Shown here piece after piece: positions 44,266-53,125 of a stretch of DNA of 64,000 nucleotides (positions within the stretch are counted from its first letter, which is position 1; every line of letters starts with the position of its first letter). The DNA is from Sphingorhabdus pulchriflava. Its GTDB lineage: Bacteria > Pseudomonadota > Alphaproteobacteria > Sphingomonadales > Sphingomonadaceae. The translations under genes were made by a program, and so were the position numbers. The stretch lies in contig NZ_QRGP01000001.1 of NCBI RefSeq assembly GCF_003367235.1, positions 2,091,121 to 2,155,120 of the forward strand. The letters run 5' to 3'. The notes below the pieces were generated by a model, which worked only from the letters and a program-made list of their open reading frames with translations, was not told the origin of the DNA and did not search any database.

Positions 44266-44945
44266 TGGCCTATTCTGCGGCAGCCATTCTTGCCTTGGCG
44301 TTGCAGTGCGCACCAAGTGTCGCACCTGAAACGGTGCTGGCCATCGTTCAGACAGAAAGCAGCGGTGATCCCTTCGCCCTCAATGTAAACGGCGGACGGC
44401 AGCCTGCACGGCAAAACAACGCCGCCGACGCCGCCGCAACTGCGCAGCGTTTCGTAGCGGCGGGATACTCGGTCGATCTCGGGCTCGGTCAAATCAACTC
44501 GCGCAACATGCGCTGGCTTGGCTTGACCTGGGAGACCGTATTCGACCCCTGCACCAATGTTGCGGCCTTGGCCCGTGTCCTCACCACCAACTACAATGCG
44601 GTGAGAGCCGGACGCGATCCGCAGACCGCCCTTCGGGTCGCACTCTCGATGTATAACACGGGAAGCCAGACGCGCGGATTTCGCAACGGCTATGTTGCCA
44701 AGGTTGTTGGCAACGCGGGTGTCGCAAACGCGCCCGCGCCCTACGCCTCGACCTTTCCAGCGCCTGCCAGCGCTGCACCGGCAACCGGCGATCTGCGGGA
44801 ATTGCTGACCGAAGAAAACACGGCACTCCAGGCGCCAGCGGCCAGGCCCCGCCCTGCTCCGCCGCCCAAGTGGAACGTCTTTGAACGGGCCGCTTACGAC
44901 CGCGAAACGGAAATCCTCGCTGGGAACGAGAGGAACAGCATATGA
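44265..44945 (+). CDS. virB1: VirB1-like lytic transglycosylase
   Basis: A 226-residue protein of the VirB1/SLT family. ETVLAIVQTESSGDPFALNVNG carries the catalytic glutamate, and GLGQINSRNM the GLxQI motif of transglycosylases that open peptidoglycan for the secretion channel. No clear signal peptide precedes the domain from ATG 44265; a GTG at 44202 would add 21 polar residues (with CPLC) and sits too close to its AGGAG. The tail is proline-rich. It overlaps virB2 by four bases and heads the transfer operon. Confidence 0.88.
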   Translation: MAYSAAAILALALQCAPSVAPETVLAIVQTESSGDPFALNVNGGRQPARQNNAADAAATAQRFVAAGYSVDLGLGQINSRNMRWLGLTWETVFDPCTNVAALARVLTTNYNAVRAGRDPQTALRVALSMYNTGSQTRGFRNGYVAKVVGNAGVANAPAPYASTFPAPASAAPATGDLRELLTEENTALQAPAARPRPAPPPKWNVFERAAYDRETEILAGNERNSI

Positions 44946-45307
44946 ATGTCATCCTAAAATTCGGACGCGGCTTTGGAACCTGGCGAGCAAATCTGGCCGC
45001 CAAGTTCCAGGCCATGCCAAGAGGTCGGCAAAGCGCCATATTGTGGAGCGCGGCGTTGGTTGCGGCGGCGATCATTTCGTTCGCAAACCCCGATCCGGCC
45101 TACGCGCAAAATCTGGAGAGCTTCGCCAGCAAGGTGCGCGGCCTGCTCTCTTCGACGCTGCTTCGCACGCTCGCGGTTATTGCAGTAATCGTGACGGGCC
45201 TGCTTTGGTTCACAGGCCGTGCTTCGACTGCGGTGCTGGTCACGGTCATCATCGGGATCGCCATCGTCTTTTCGGCCGATGCCATTGTCGGCGCGATCGC
45301 CGGATAG
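44942..45307 (+). CDS. virB2: VirB2/TrbC-like conjugal pilin
   Basis: A 121-residue pilin precursor. A long N-terminal signal region ends at AYAQ (about residues 53-56), followed by a mature part with two hydrophobic helices (LLRTLAVIAVIVTGLLWF and AVLVTVIIGIAIVFSADAIV) joined by a short glycine/arginine loop. This is the normal VirB2 layout. GAGAGGAACAG precedes the start. Confidence 0.88.
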   Translation: MNVILKFGRGFGTWRANLAAKFQAMPRGRQSAILWSAALVAAAIISFANPDPAYAQNLESFASKVRGLLSSTLLRTLAVIAVIVTGLLWFTGRASTAVLVTVIIGIAIVFSADAIVGAIAG

Positions 45308-45311
45308 CGCC

Positions 45312-45656
45312 GTGACCGACGACACCGAACCTCCGACCAAAAACACGCTGTTCCTTGCGGTGACACGCCCTGCGCTGTGGGCGGGGATTCCGATCGAGGC
45401 GGCGGTGTTGCTGCTCATTTCGAGCGCATCGGTGCTGATCTGGACCAACAGCCCGATCTATGCCGCGCTAGTCGTTGCCTTCGGCTATTCGATCTCGCGG
45501 CTGATTGTGCGGCACGATGTAAACGCCTTCCGGCTGCTGTTCCTGTGGGGGCGAACGAAGCTGGGAAACCGCAATCGTGCTTTCTGGGGTGGCAGCAGCT
45601 ATTCGCCGCTGCCGCTGGCTGGCCTTCGCCGCAAAGGTTTTGGCCGTCATGGCTAG
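45312..45656 (+). CDS. virB3: VirB3-like inner-membrane protein
   Basis: A 114-residue protein that starts at GTG 45312, four bases after virB2. KNTLFLAVTRPALWAGIPI and a double hydrophobic segment up to about residue 55 match VirB3, which associates with VirB4 in the inner membrane. Its end overlaps the virB4 start by eight bases. The polar C-terminal 50 residues are somewhat basic. Confidence 0.88.
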   Translation: MTDDTEPPTKNTLFLAVTRPALWAGIPIEAAVLLLISSASVLIWTNSPIYAALVVAFGYSISRLIVRHDVNAFRLLFLWGRTKLGNRNRAFWGGSSYSPLPLAGLRRKGFGRHG

Positions 45657-48054
45657 GCTGAACGCACCCAGCCTAAACGCTTTTGGGCAGGTGCCGCTGA
45701 AGGTGGCACAGCGCGAGGCGGACCCGGCCAAATTCCTGCCCTACGCGCGGCATATCAACGAGGACATGGTGGCGCTCGATTCCGGCGACATCATGCTGAC
45801 CTTCGAGTTGCAGGGTCGCGCCTTCGAGACCGCCGATGTCCGTGATCTCAACGACTGGCACACCAAGCTAAACGGCCTGCTCCGCAACCTGCACGATGAG
45901 CGGCTGTCGGTCTGGACGCATCTGATCAGGATGCGGGTCGATCAATATCCTGGCGGCAAATTCAAATCGGGTTTCGCCGCCGATCTCGACCACGCCTATT
46001 TCGGGCGCATCAACCGGGAGCGGATGTTCATCAACCGCTTCTTTGTGACGCTCGTGATCCGCCCCGGCGCCACCGGCGGCGACAAGATCATCCAGTTGTT
46101 CAAGCGGCGCGTGTCCAAGGATGCGCCGCAAGGGCCGATACTCGACGAGGCGCTCGTCGAGCTGCTCGACGACAAAGCGCGCGATTTCGAGAAGCTGATG
46201 GCGCGCTGCGAGCCGCGCCGCTGCGCCATCTACGAGCATCGCGGGCTGATGTTTTCCGAAACGATGGAAGTGGCCGACATGGTGATGACCGGCCGCCATC
46301 GCCGCGTTCCGGTCGTGCGCGGCCATCTCGGCGGCGCGCTCTACCGCTCGCGCACGATCTTCGGCTCGGAAACCATCGAAGTGCGCGATGCCGATGCTTC
46401 CGCATTCGGCGGGATATTCGGCATCCGCGAATATCCCGCGCAAACCACGCCGCGCCAGTTCGAGGCGCTGCTGTCGGTCGATTTCGGGTTCGTGCTGACG
46501 CAGAGTTTCACCTTCCTCGGGCGCGCCGCCGCGACCGAAAAATTCCGGCTGCGGATGACGCAGATGGAAAACGCAGGCGACAGGGCCGTGAGCCAGGCCG
46601 ACGCGCTGCTCGACGCCAGCGACGATCTGATGTCGAACCGCTTTGTGCTGGGCGATCACCACTTCACGCTCGCGGTCTATGCAGGCAGCATGAAGGGCCT
46701 GCGCGATCATATGTCGGTCGCACGGGCCGCGCTTGCCGATACCGGCATGGTCGCGGCGCGCGAAGGCGCGGCGCTTGAAGCGGCCTATTGGTCGCAGCTC
46801 GTCGGCAATTTCGCGTGGCGCGCACGGCCCGCGCCGATCACCTCGCTGAACTTCGCCGCCTTCTCGCCCTTCCATACTTTCCCCGCAGGAAGCGCCAGCG
46901 GCAACCATTGGGGCGATGCGATAGCCTTGCTGAAAACGAATGCCCGAAGCCCCTATTTCTTCAATTTCCACAAAGGCGATCTCGGTCATACCCTCATCAT
47001 CGGGCCATCGGGCGGCGGCAAAACCGTGCTGCTCAACTTCCTGATGGCACAGACCGAGAAGACCGGCGCGCGGCAGATATTCATCGACAAGGATCGCGGC
47101 GCGCAAATCTTTGTGCAGGCAAGCGGCGGAACTTACCTGGCGCTGCACAATGGCGAACCGACCGGCTTCTCGCCATTGAAGGCGCTCGCCAACAAGGCTG
47201 AAGACAAGACATTCCTGTCGCTGTTCGTCCGCCAGCTCGTCCGCGCCGACGGAAAGCCGATCTCGGTCCAGGAAGAACGGCTGATCGAGGACGGCATCAA
47301 CGCGGTGATGAAGCTCGACGTTACCGATCGCTCGCTGAGCGCGCTCCGCTCGATGCTCGGCATGAAGGATGCGAGCGGCGTCGGCGCGCGGCTGGAAAAG
47401 TGGACATCCGAGGGTTCGCTCGGCTGGGTGTTCGACAATCCGGCGGACTCGATGACGCTCGACGCCCGCTTCATCGGCTTCGACATGACCGACTTTCTCG
47501 ACAATGCCGATATTCGCACGCCGGTCATGCTATATCTGTTCCACCGCATCGACCGGCTTCTGACCGGCGAGCGGATGGTGATCTGCATCGACGAATTCTG
47601 GAAGGCGCTTGGCGACGAGGCGTTCCGCCGCTTCGCCCAGGACGGACTCAAGACCTATCGCAAGCGCAACGCGGTGCTGGTGTTCGCTACGCAGTCACCA
47701 GCTGACGCGCTCAAGAGCGACATCAGCCATTCTATTCTCGAGCAAGTCGCCACCAAGATCATGCTGCCCAATCCGTTCGGCGCGCGGCGCGATTATGTCG
47801 AAGGGTTCGCGCTGTCAGAAGCCGAATACAAGCTCGTTCGCGAGGAGCTCGCGCCCGAGAGCCACAAGTTTCTGGTCAAGCAGGGCCATGACAGCGTGGT
47901 GGTCGAACTCGACCTTGCCGGGCTCGACGATGAATTGGCCGTGTTGTCAGGGCGCGCGGAAACCACCGCTGTTGCCGACGAAGTGATTGCCGAGGTGGGC
48001 AGCGATCCCGCCATCTGGCTCCCCCTCTTCCATCAACGGAGGCGTCCCAGCTGA
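45649..48054 (+). CDS. virB4: VirB4 conjugation ATPase
   Basis: An 801-residue ATPase of the VirB4/TrbE family, normal in length. The CagE/TrbE N-terminal domain comes first; the Walker A motif GPSGGGKT lies at about residue 452 and Walker B (VICIDEFW) at about 644, followed by an arginine-finger region (KTYRKRNAVLVFATQSPAD). It powers pilus assembly and substrate transfer. ATG 45649 lies inside the end of virB3. Confidence 0.94.
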   Translation: MARLNAPSLNAFGQVPLKVAQREADPAKFLPYARHINEDMVALDSGDIMLTFELQGRAFETADVRDLNDWHTKLNGLLRNLHDERLSVWTHLIRMRVDQYPGGKFKSGFAADLDHAYFGRINRERMFINRFFVTLVIRPGATGGDKIIQLFKRRVSKDAPQGPILDEALVELLDDKARDFEKLMARCEPRRCAIYEHRGLMFSETMEVADMVMTGRHRRVPVVRGHLGGALYRSRTIFGSETIEVRDADASAFGGIFGIREYPAQTTPRQFEALLSVDFGFVLTQSFTFLGRAAATEKFRLRMTQMENAGDRAVSQADALLDASDDLMSNRFVLGDHHFTLAVYAGSMKGLRDHMSVARAALADTGMVAAREGAALEAAYWSQLVGNFAWRARPAPITSLNFAAFSPFHTFPAGSASGNHWGDAIALLKTNARSPYFFNFHKGDLGHTLIIGPSGGGKTVLLNFLMAQTEKTGARQIFIDKDRGAQIFVQASGGTYLALHNGEPTGFSPLKALANKAEDKTFLSLFVRQLVRADGKPISVQEERLIEDGINAVMKLDVTDRSLSALRSMLGMKDASGVGARLEKWTSEGSLGWVFDNPADSMTLDARFIGFDMTDFLDNADIRTPVMLYLFHRIDRLLTGERMVICIDEFWKALGDEAFRRFAQDGLKTYRKRNAVLVFATQSPADALKSDISHSILEQVATKIMLPNPFGARRDYVEGFALSEAEYKLVREELAPESHKFLVKQGHDSVVVELDLAGLDDELAVLSGRAETTAVADEVIAEVGSDPAIWLPLFHQRRRPS

Positions 48055-48089
48055 ACCGAGAGGAAGGCCAAGAGAAAGGAAACCCGATC

Positions 48090-48803
48090 ATGAAACTGAG
48101 CAAAGCCAAAGTTGGGGCACTCTGTGCAACATTGCTGTTCGCGGCCCCGGTGCCTGCGCTCGCGCAGGGGATCGCGGTCCATGACAGCGCCAATCTGGTC
48201 CAGCAGATCAACGCCGTCAGGCAGGCAATCCAGGTGGTGGCGCAAGGCCGGCAGCAGATCGCGGAAGCGCAGAAGCTCTACCAGGATTTGAACAAGCTGA
48301 CCGACATTCCGGCACTGGCGCAGCAGCTCAAATCCGATGCCCTGCGCGACCTCGACATTTCGGGCGGCTCGCTCGAAGGCTTCGGCAACGGCAATCTCGA
48401 TGTCGTCGGCGCGGGCCGCGCAAAAGCCGATGCGGTTTATCGCGATCTGCTCGCGCAGTTGGGCCTTTCCGGGTCCGAGCAATCGCGCGCGGCCTATGAC
48501 CTCAATGCCCGCAACATCGGCATCAACGCCGGCCTCGCCGAAAATATGGGTGCCGCCGTTACCTCGCGGGCGGAAGGACTCGACCAGCTTCGCAGCCGCT
48601 TGGGAAGCGCGGTGACCGCGAAGGAAGTGGCCGACCTGACCGCGCGGCTTCAGCTCGAATCCGCCGCCATGCAGAACGACCAGCTCCGCTTGCAGGCCAT
48701 CGCGTTGCAGCAACAGGCGCAGGAGCGCCAGCGCGCGGCCGCGGGGCAAGCCGCCCTCGCCCAGAAGCTCGATGAAGCGAGCCGCTATTACAAGGGGCAG
48801 TGA
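48090..48803 (+). CDS. virB5: VirB5/TrbJ-like minor pilin protein
   Basis: A 237-residue secreted protein: signal peptide ending PVPALAQ (about residue 26), then long helical stretches rich in Gln and Ala (LVQQINAVRQAIQVVAQGRQ and, near the end, QLRLQAIALQQQAQERQ), as in VirB5/TrbJ. VirB5 caps the pilus and aids contact with the recipient. AAAGGAAAC precedes ATG 48090. A small lipoprotein gene follows at once. Confidence 0.85.
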   Translation: MKLSKAKVGALCATLLFAAPVPALAQGIAVHDSANLVQQINAVRQAIQVVAQGRQQIAEAQKLYQDLNKLTDIPALAQQLKSDALRDLDISGGSLEGFGNGNLDVVGAGRAKADAVYRDLLAQLGLSGSEQSRAAYDLNARNIGINAGLAENMGAAVTSRAEGLDQLRSRLGSAVTAKEVADLTARLQLESAAMQNDQLRLQAIALQQQAQERQRAAAGQAALAQKLDEASRYYKGQ

Positions 48804-48804
48804 G

Positions 48805-49056
48805 TTGCGGTTGGCGATCTTCTGCACGGTGTCGCTGCTGGCGGGGTGTGGCGAGCCCACACCCCAGGCCGACATGCCCGCGAGGGATTGGCGATACTAT
48901 GTCGCCAATCCGGGCGAGATCGAGCCGATGCAGAAGATCTGCCGCGAATGGGCGGGCTCAAGCGCGCCTTCGGACACGCAGCCTGCCGTGGTCACGACCA
49001 ACTGCCGCGCCGCAGCGTTCGCCAAATCGCAAATCGCCATGAAGCCCAAGGATTGA
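48805..49056 (+). CDS. EexN/TrbK-like entry-exclusion lipoprotein
   Basis: A protein of about 83 residues with a lipoprotein signal (FCTVSLLAGCGEP; acylated cysteine at about residue 14), then a short globular part. It starts best at TTG 48805, just after the virB5 stop; an ATG at 48772 would overlap virB5 heavily. Small lipoproteins between virB5 and virB6 in this kind of operon are EexN/TrbK-like and prevent redundant transfer between carriers. The call rests on place, size and lipobox. Confidence 0.7.
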   Translation: MRLAIFCTVSLLAGCGEPTPQADMPARDWRYYVANPGEIEPMQKICREWAGSSAPSDTQPAVVTTNCRAAAFAKSQIAMKPKD

Positions 49057-49065
49057 GCAACGCGC

Positions 49066-50061
49066 ATGGATTTCAGCGATCATGTTTTTACCACGATGTT
49101 CGAGGCGCTCAACAATGCGCTGGCGGGCATTGTCGGCAAATATGCGGCGGTGATCGGCATCGTGGCTCCGGCGCTGCGGATCGGAATCGTGATCTATATC
49201 TCGCTGCTCGGCTACGCGATCATGCGCGGCGCGGTCCAATACCCTTTCCGCGAATACGCCTATCGCGGGTGCCAGCTCGCGTTTCTCTATTTCGCCGTCA
49301 CGTCGCTCTACGGAAGCCAGATCGGCATGTTCGCGCTGGGCGGCCTCCCCGGCCAGTTCGCCAGCGCGTTGGGCGGCTCGGACGTCGGCGGTCTGGGCGG
49401 ATATTATGACAAGCTCGCAGGCACAGGCTTCGAGACCGCGAACACGATGCGGAAAATCGCCGCCGACTACCAGCAAACCCAGGGAACGATTCCCGACATC
49501 GGCTATGCGGTCTTTTCCGGCTTCCTGGTGGTGATGGTGATCATCGCCACCCTGCTCTGCGCCGCCATCGGCTTCGTGATCAGCGCCTTCGGGCTGTTTG
49601 CGCTCGCCCTGCTGTCGGTGGTCGGGCCGCTGTTCGTGGCCGGGCTGCTGTTCGAGTCGACGCGCGGATATTTCTTCGCCTGGCTCGGCGCCTGCATCAA
49701 CTATCTGATGCTGATCGTGTTTGCGCTCGTGCTGACGCTGTTCCTGACGCAAACCGGCGATGCGGTCATCGCGACGATCTCCGAGAACGATGAAATCGGC
49801 ATGGCCGCGATCAAGGCGCTCGCGTTCTACGCGCTCGGTTTCTTCTTCTTCCTGCAAATTCCGATGCTGGCGGCCTCGCTCGGTGGCGGCGGTCCTGCGC
49901 TCGCCAACCAGTTCGCTTCGGCGATCGCAGCGGCGGGCGGCTTTGTCGCCGGGCGCGGCGCGACCGCCACACAGGCAACCAGCCGCGCCATCGAACGCGG
50001 CTTTGCGCGTGGGATCGCGCGGATGCGGACGTCAGGCTCGGTGAGCCGTGGGACACAGTAG
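49066..50061 (+). CDS. virB6: VirB6/TrbL-like polytopic membrane protein
   Basis: A 331-residue inner-membrane protein with several hydrophobic segments, the strongest at about residues 145-190 and 205-280, and a Gly/Ala-rich, basic C-terminus. The order and pattern match VirB6, which lines the channel in the inner membrane. It starts at ATG 49066, nine bases after the lipoprotein stop. Confidence 0.88.
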   Translation: MDFSDHVFTTMFEALNNALAGIVGKYAAVIGIVAPALRIGIVIYISLLGYAIMRGAVQYPFREYAYRGCQLAFLYFAVTSLYGSQIGMFALGGLPGQFASALGGSDVGGLGGYYDKLAGTGFETANTMRKIAADYQQTQGTIPDIGYAVFSGFLVVMVIIATLLCAAIGFVISAFGLFALALLSVVGPLFVAGLLFESTRGYFFAWLGACINYLMLIVFALVLTLFLTQTGDAVIATISENDEIGMAAIKALAFYALGFFFFLQIPMLAASLGGGGPALANQFASAIAAAGGFVAGRGATATQATSRAIERGFARGIARMRTSGSVSRGTQ

Positions 50062-50074
50062 AAGGGAACAGGTC

Positions 50075-50416
50075 ATGGGTAAGCGTATTCTCAGGATGGC
50101 GATGGCATTGGCGCTGATAGCGCCGGGCTATGCGGCAAACGCAGCGCCAAAATCGCCGAAGCTGGCCAAGTGCGATGGCAAGCAGCGTCGTCCGGCCAAT
50201 CCTTATGGCTCGATCCTGCCCAGCGTCGATCCGCTCGCCGGAACGTCAACCCCGGCAGCACCGGCACAGGGCCAGGAACAGGGGCGCAGAGGTGTCGAGG
50301 TCTTTCCCGAGAAAAGCCCGGCTGCACCAAAACCCGAAGAGCCGAATGGCAGGCCCGAAAACAGAGTGCCGCCTATCAGCAGCTTGTCGCCGCAAATTTC
50401 CAACCCGAGTTGCTGA
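50075..50416 (+). CDS. Small secreted protein in the VirB7 position
   Basis: A 113-residue protein with a signal peptide (ALALIAPGYAANAA) and then a conserved-looking KCDGKQRRPANPYG segment followed by a Pro/Ala-rich tail. VirB7 is normally a small lipoprotein, but no lipobox is present here and the cleavage site looks like a signal-peptidase I site. A VirB7 role is inferred only from its place between virB6 and virB8. AAGGGAACAG precedes ATG 50075. Confidence 0.6.
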   Translation: MGKRILRMAMALALIAPGYAANAAPKSPKLAKCDGKQRRPANPYGSILPSVDPLAGTSTPAAPAQGQEQGRRGVEVFPEKSPAAPKPEEPNGRPENRVPPISSLSPQISNPSC

Positions 50417-50421
50417 ACGTC

Positions 50422-51108
50422 ATGGCCGGCGGCGTTTCCGACAGAGACGATCTCAAAGCCTATTTTGCGGAAGCCGCGAGCTGGGATCACGACCGATTCA
50501 TCGCAGCCAACCGCTCCAAGCGGCTGGCCTGGACAGTCGCAGGGATTGCGAGCGGCCTTGCGATTGCCGGGGTTGCAGCGATAGCGATGCTGACGCCGCT
50601 CAAGACCGTCGCGCCCTATGTCATCACCGTCGATAAGGCGACCGGCGCGAGTGAAATAACATCGCCGATGTCGGTCGACCGGCAAATCACCTATAACGAG
50701 GCCGTCGCCAAATATTTCCTCGCCGATTACGTCCGCAACCGCGAGGGCTGGATTCCGCAGGCACGCCAGGAGTTCTTCGAGGGCGTGCTGGCGATGTCGT
50801 CGCGCGATGAACAAGCGCGCTGGACCGCCTTTTACAGCAAAGACAATCCCAAGTCGCCGCAATCGACCTTCACCGATCTCGACACGGTATTCGTCGCGGT
50901 CAAGTCCGTCACCTTCGTTTCCGCGAAGGTCGCACAGATACGCTTCACCAAGACGCTTCAGCGCGGGGCGACTGTCACCGACACCCCCGCCATTGCGACC
51001 GTGACTTACGACACCACCGATACCCCCACCACCGAACAGCAACGGTTCAAGAACCCACTGGGACTGGAGGTGCAGACCTACCGCGCCGACCTGGAGGTGA
51101 CGCAATGA
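50422..51108 (+). CDS. virB8: VirB8-like inner-membrane protein
   Basis: A 228-residue bitopic protein: a short cytoplasmic start (SDRDDLKAYFAEAASWDHDRF), one membrane helix (TVAGIASGLAIAGVAAIAML), then the periplasmic NTF2-like domain (VDRQITYNEAVAKYFLADYV). The helix position and length fit VirB8. ATG 50422 lies five bases after the preceding stop; a longer frame from 50170 would cover the small secreted protein in another frame and is rejected. It overlaps virB9 by four bases. Confidence 0.92.
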   Translation: MAGGVSDRDDLKAYFAEAASWDHDRFIAANRSKRLAWTVAGIASGLAIAGVAAIAMLTPLKTVAPYVITVDKATGASEITSPMSVDRQITYNEAVAKYFLADYVRNREGWIPQARQEFFEGVLAMSSRDEQARWTAFYSKDNPKSPQSTFTDLDTVFVAVKSVTFVSAKVAQIRFTKTLQRGATVTDTPAIATVTYDTTDTPTTEQQRFKNPLGLEVQTYRADLEVTQ

Positions 51109-51959
51109 AACGAACGAGCTGCCTGACGGCAATCGCGATGCTGCTGGCCAGCACCCCGGCAAGCCCAAGTGAAACCCCGCGCCCGACCGCGCAGGACAAT
51201 CGCATCCGCGAAGTGATCTACAGCGACACCCAGGTTTTCCGCATTGTCGGCGTGTTCCGCTCCGCAACGCAGATCGTGTTCTCCCCGGGCGAGCGCGTCG
51301 AGCATGTCGCACTTGGCGATACGGTATCGTGGGAAGTGGCCCCGGCAGAAAACTCGCTGTTCATCAAACCGCGCGAGTTGGCCGGATCGACCAACCTGAT
51401 CGTCATCACCCGCTCCAGCACGGGCAATCGCACCTACACGTTCGAGCTGTCGGCGCGGCGCGGGGGCATCGGCGCGCGCTCCGCCGATACCTTCTTCAAG
51501 GTGGTGTTCCGCTATCCGCGCGAAGAGGCGGCGGCGGCACAGGCTGCGGCGACGCAGGCCGCTTACTCCCGCGCCGTCGCGCTGCAAGCAGGCGCGATCC
51601 GCTCGGCGCTCGACCTCGCCGTTCTCGAAGGCAAGCGGAACCTCCAATACAGCGTGCAGGGTTCGTCGGCGATCCAGCCCTCCGAAATCACCGACAATGG
51701 CCAGTTCACCGCGCTACGCTTTCCCAACCAGCGCGAACTTCCGGCCTTTTTTGCGGTCAATCCCGATGGCAGCGAGAGCATCGTTCCTTTCGATGTCCGC
51801 GACGAATTTGTCGTGATTCACGGCGTGTTCGCCCAGCTTCGCCTCCGGCGCGGTGGGCAAGTGCTGTGCGTGTTCAACGAAGCCCCGGACTTCTACGGGC
51901 GCGACCCGAAGACCGGCACGGCATCGAGCATCGTCGAACGGACGCAGGAGAGAAAGTGA
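51105..51959 (+). CDS. virB9: VirB9-like outer-membrane channel protein
   Basis: A 284-residue secreted protein. A signal peptide covers about residues 1-22. The N-terminal beta domain has VIYSDTQVFRIVGVFRSAT and ends in NLIVITRSSTGNRTYTFEL, the hallmark of VirB9/TrbG; the C-terminal domain (IQPSEITDNGQFTALRFPN) contributes to the outer-membrane cap. Start and stop overlap the neighbours (ATGA with virB8, TGATG with virB10). Confidence 0.93.
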   Translation: MKRTSCLTAIAMLLASTPASPSETPRPTAQDNRIREVIYSDTQVFRIVGVFRSATQIVFSPGERVEHVALGDTVSWEVAPAENSLFIKPRELAGSTNLIVITRSSTGNRTYTFELSARRGGIGARSADTFFKVVFRYPREEAAAAQAAATQAAYSRAVALQAGAIRSALDLAVLEGKRNLQYSVQGSSAIQPSEITDNGQFTALRFPNQRELPAFFAVNPDGSESIVPFDVRDEFVVIHGVFAQLRLRRGGQVLCVFNEAPDFYGRDPKTGTASSIVERTQERK

Positions 51960-53125
51960 TGGCCGACATTCCTATGGGCGAACGCGCGACGGTCGATCAA
52001 ACGCCGGACCCCGAAGACATCGACCGCGCCCCGGCGACCGAGCGCGCCAGCAAGATGCCGTCGATGCCCGGCACGGCAATGGACCCGAAAAAGATGATCG
52101 GGTTTGCCGCTGCTGCTGGCGCCATTATGTTCACTGTGCTGGCGCTGGGAACAGGATTGACCGGGAACTCCACCCTTCCCCCGGTCAAACCCCGGCCTGC
52201 GCTCGAACCCGCGCAATACGATCCGGCAACGGTCATTGCTCCTACGCTGGCGGGTGCGGCGACCGATCCAAACGCGCCGATCGCCGTAGGCGAACCGGTC
52301 GTTCCGGCGATTGGCACCCAACCGGCACCTCCACCGGGCGCGCAGCAGGCCCGCCAGCCGTCGCAAGCCGAAGTTCTACGCGAAGCCGCAAGGCGGTCTT
52401 CGCTGATTGCCTACGGCGGCGAACGCGACAGCGGCGGCGCGGGCGTCCGCACGGGTGACTACGGCGGCGCGCCGATTGCCGGTCGCCAGCCCTCGGCTCC
52501 CGCCACCAATCTCGACAATTTGCGCCAGGCATCGGCAATCGGACAGGCGCAAGCCCGAACGCTTCCCGACCGCAATTTCCTGATCACGGCAGGCAGCTTC
52601 ATTCCCTGCGTGCTGCAATCCGCGATGGACTCAAGCCAGCCCGGCTATGTGAGCTGCATCGTCCCCCGCAACGTCTATTCCGACAATGGCCGGGTCGTGC
52701 TGATGGAAAAAGGCACGAAGATCCTCGGCGAATATCAGGGCGGCCTCGATCGCGGGCAATACCGGCTGTTCGTGCTGTGGACGCGCGCCGTCACCCCGCG
52801 CGGGATCGCGATAGATGTCGCTTCGCCGGCAACCGACGCGCTGGGTCGCGGCGGCATGGACGGGCGCGTCAACAACTTCTTCTGGCAGCGCTTCGGCACG
52901 GCCCTGCTGTTCAGCCTGGTCGAAGACGCAGCCACCGTGGGCGCGGAAGCGGTCGGCAACAGCGCCTCCAATACCACCCGCGTCCCCTCCGACGCGGCTT
53001 CGACGATCCTGCAACAGAACGGTCAGATCAAGCCGGTGCTGCGCAAAAACCAGGGAGAGGATGTCGGAATCACCGTGGCCCAGGATTTCGATTTCTCGAC
53101 CGTTTACGGCCTCAGCCTCAAATAA
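51959..53125 (+). CDS. virB10: VirB10-like channel protein
   Basis: A 388-residue protein with a cytoplasmic start, one membrane helix (MIGFAAAAGAIMFTVLALGTG, about residues 41-61), a proline-rich periplasmic linker and a C-terminal TrbI domain (LITAGSFIPCVLQSAMDSS, then GTKILGEYQGGLDRGQ). VirB10 spans both membranes and senses ATP energy. It overlaps virB9 (TGATG) and virB11 (TAATG). Confidence 0.93.
   Translation: MADIPMGERATVDQTPDPEDIDRAPATERASKMPSMPGTAMDPKKMIGFAAAAGAIMFTVLALGTGLTGNSTLPPVKPRPALEPAQYDPATVIAPTLAGAATDPNAPIAVGEPVVPAIGTQPAPPPGAQQARQPSQAEVLREAARRSSLIAYGGERDSGGAGVRTGDYGGAPIAGRQPSAPATNLDNLRQASAIGQAQARTLPDRNFLITAGSFIPCVLQSAMDSSQPGYVSCIVPRNVYSDNGRVVLMEKGTKILGEYQGGLDRGQYRLFVLWTRAVTPRGIAIDVASPATDALGRGGMDGRVNNFFWQRFGTALLFSLVEDAATVGAEAVGNSASNTTRVPSDAASTILQQNGQIKPVLRKNQGEDVGITVAQDFDFSTVYGLSLK

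Noticed and set aside
50170..50421. Longer start for virB8
   Set aside because: It would translate the small secreted protein gene in the wrong frame; the ATG at 50422 gives the normal VirB8 layout.
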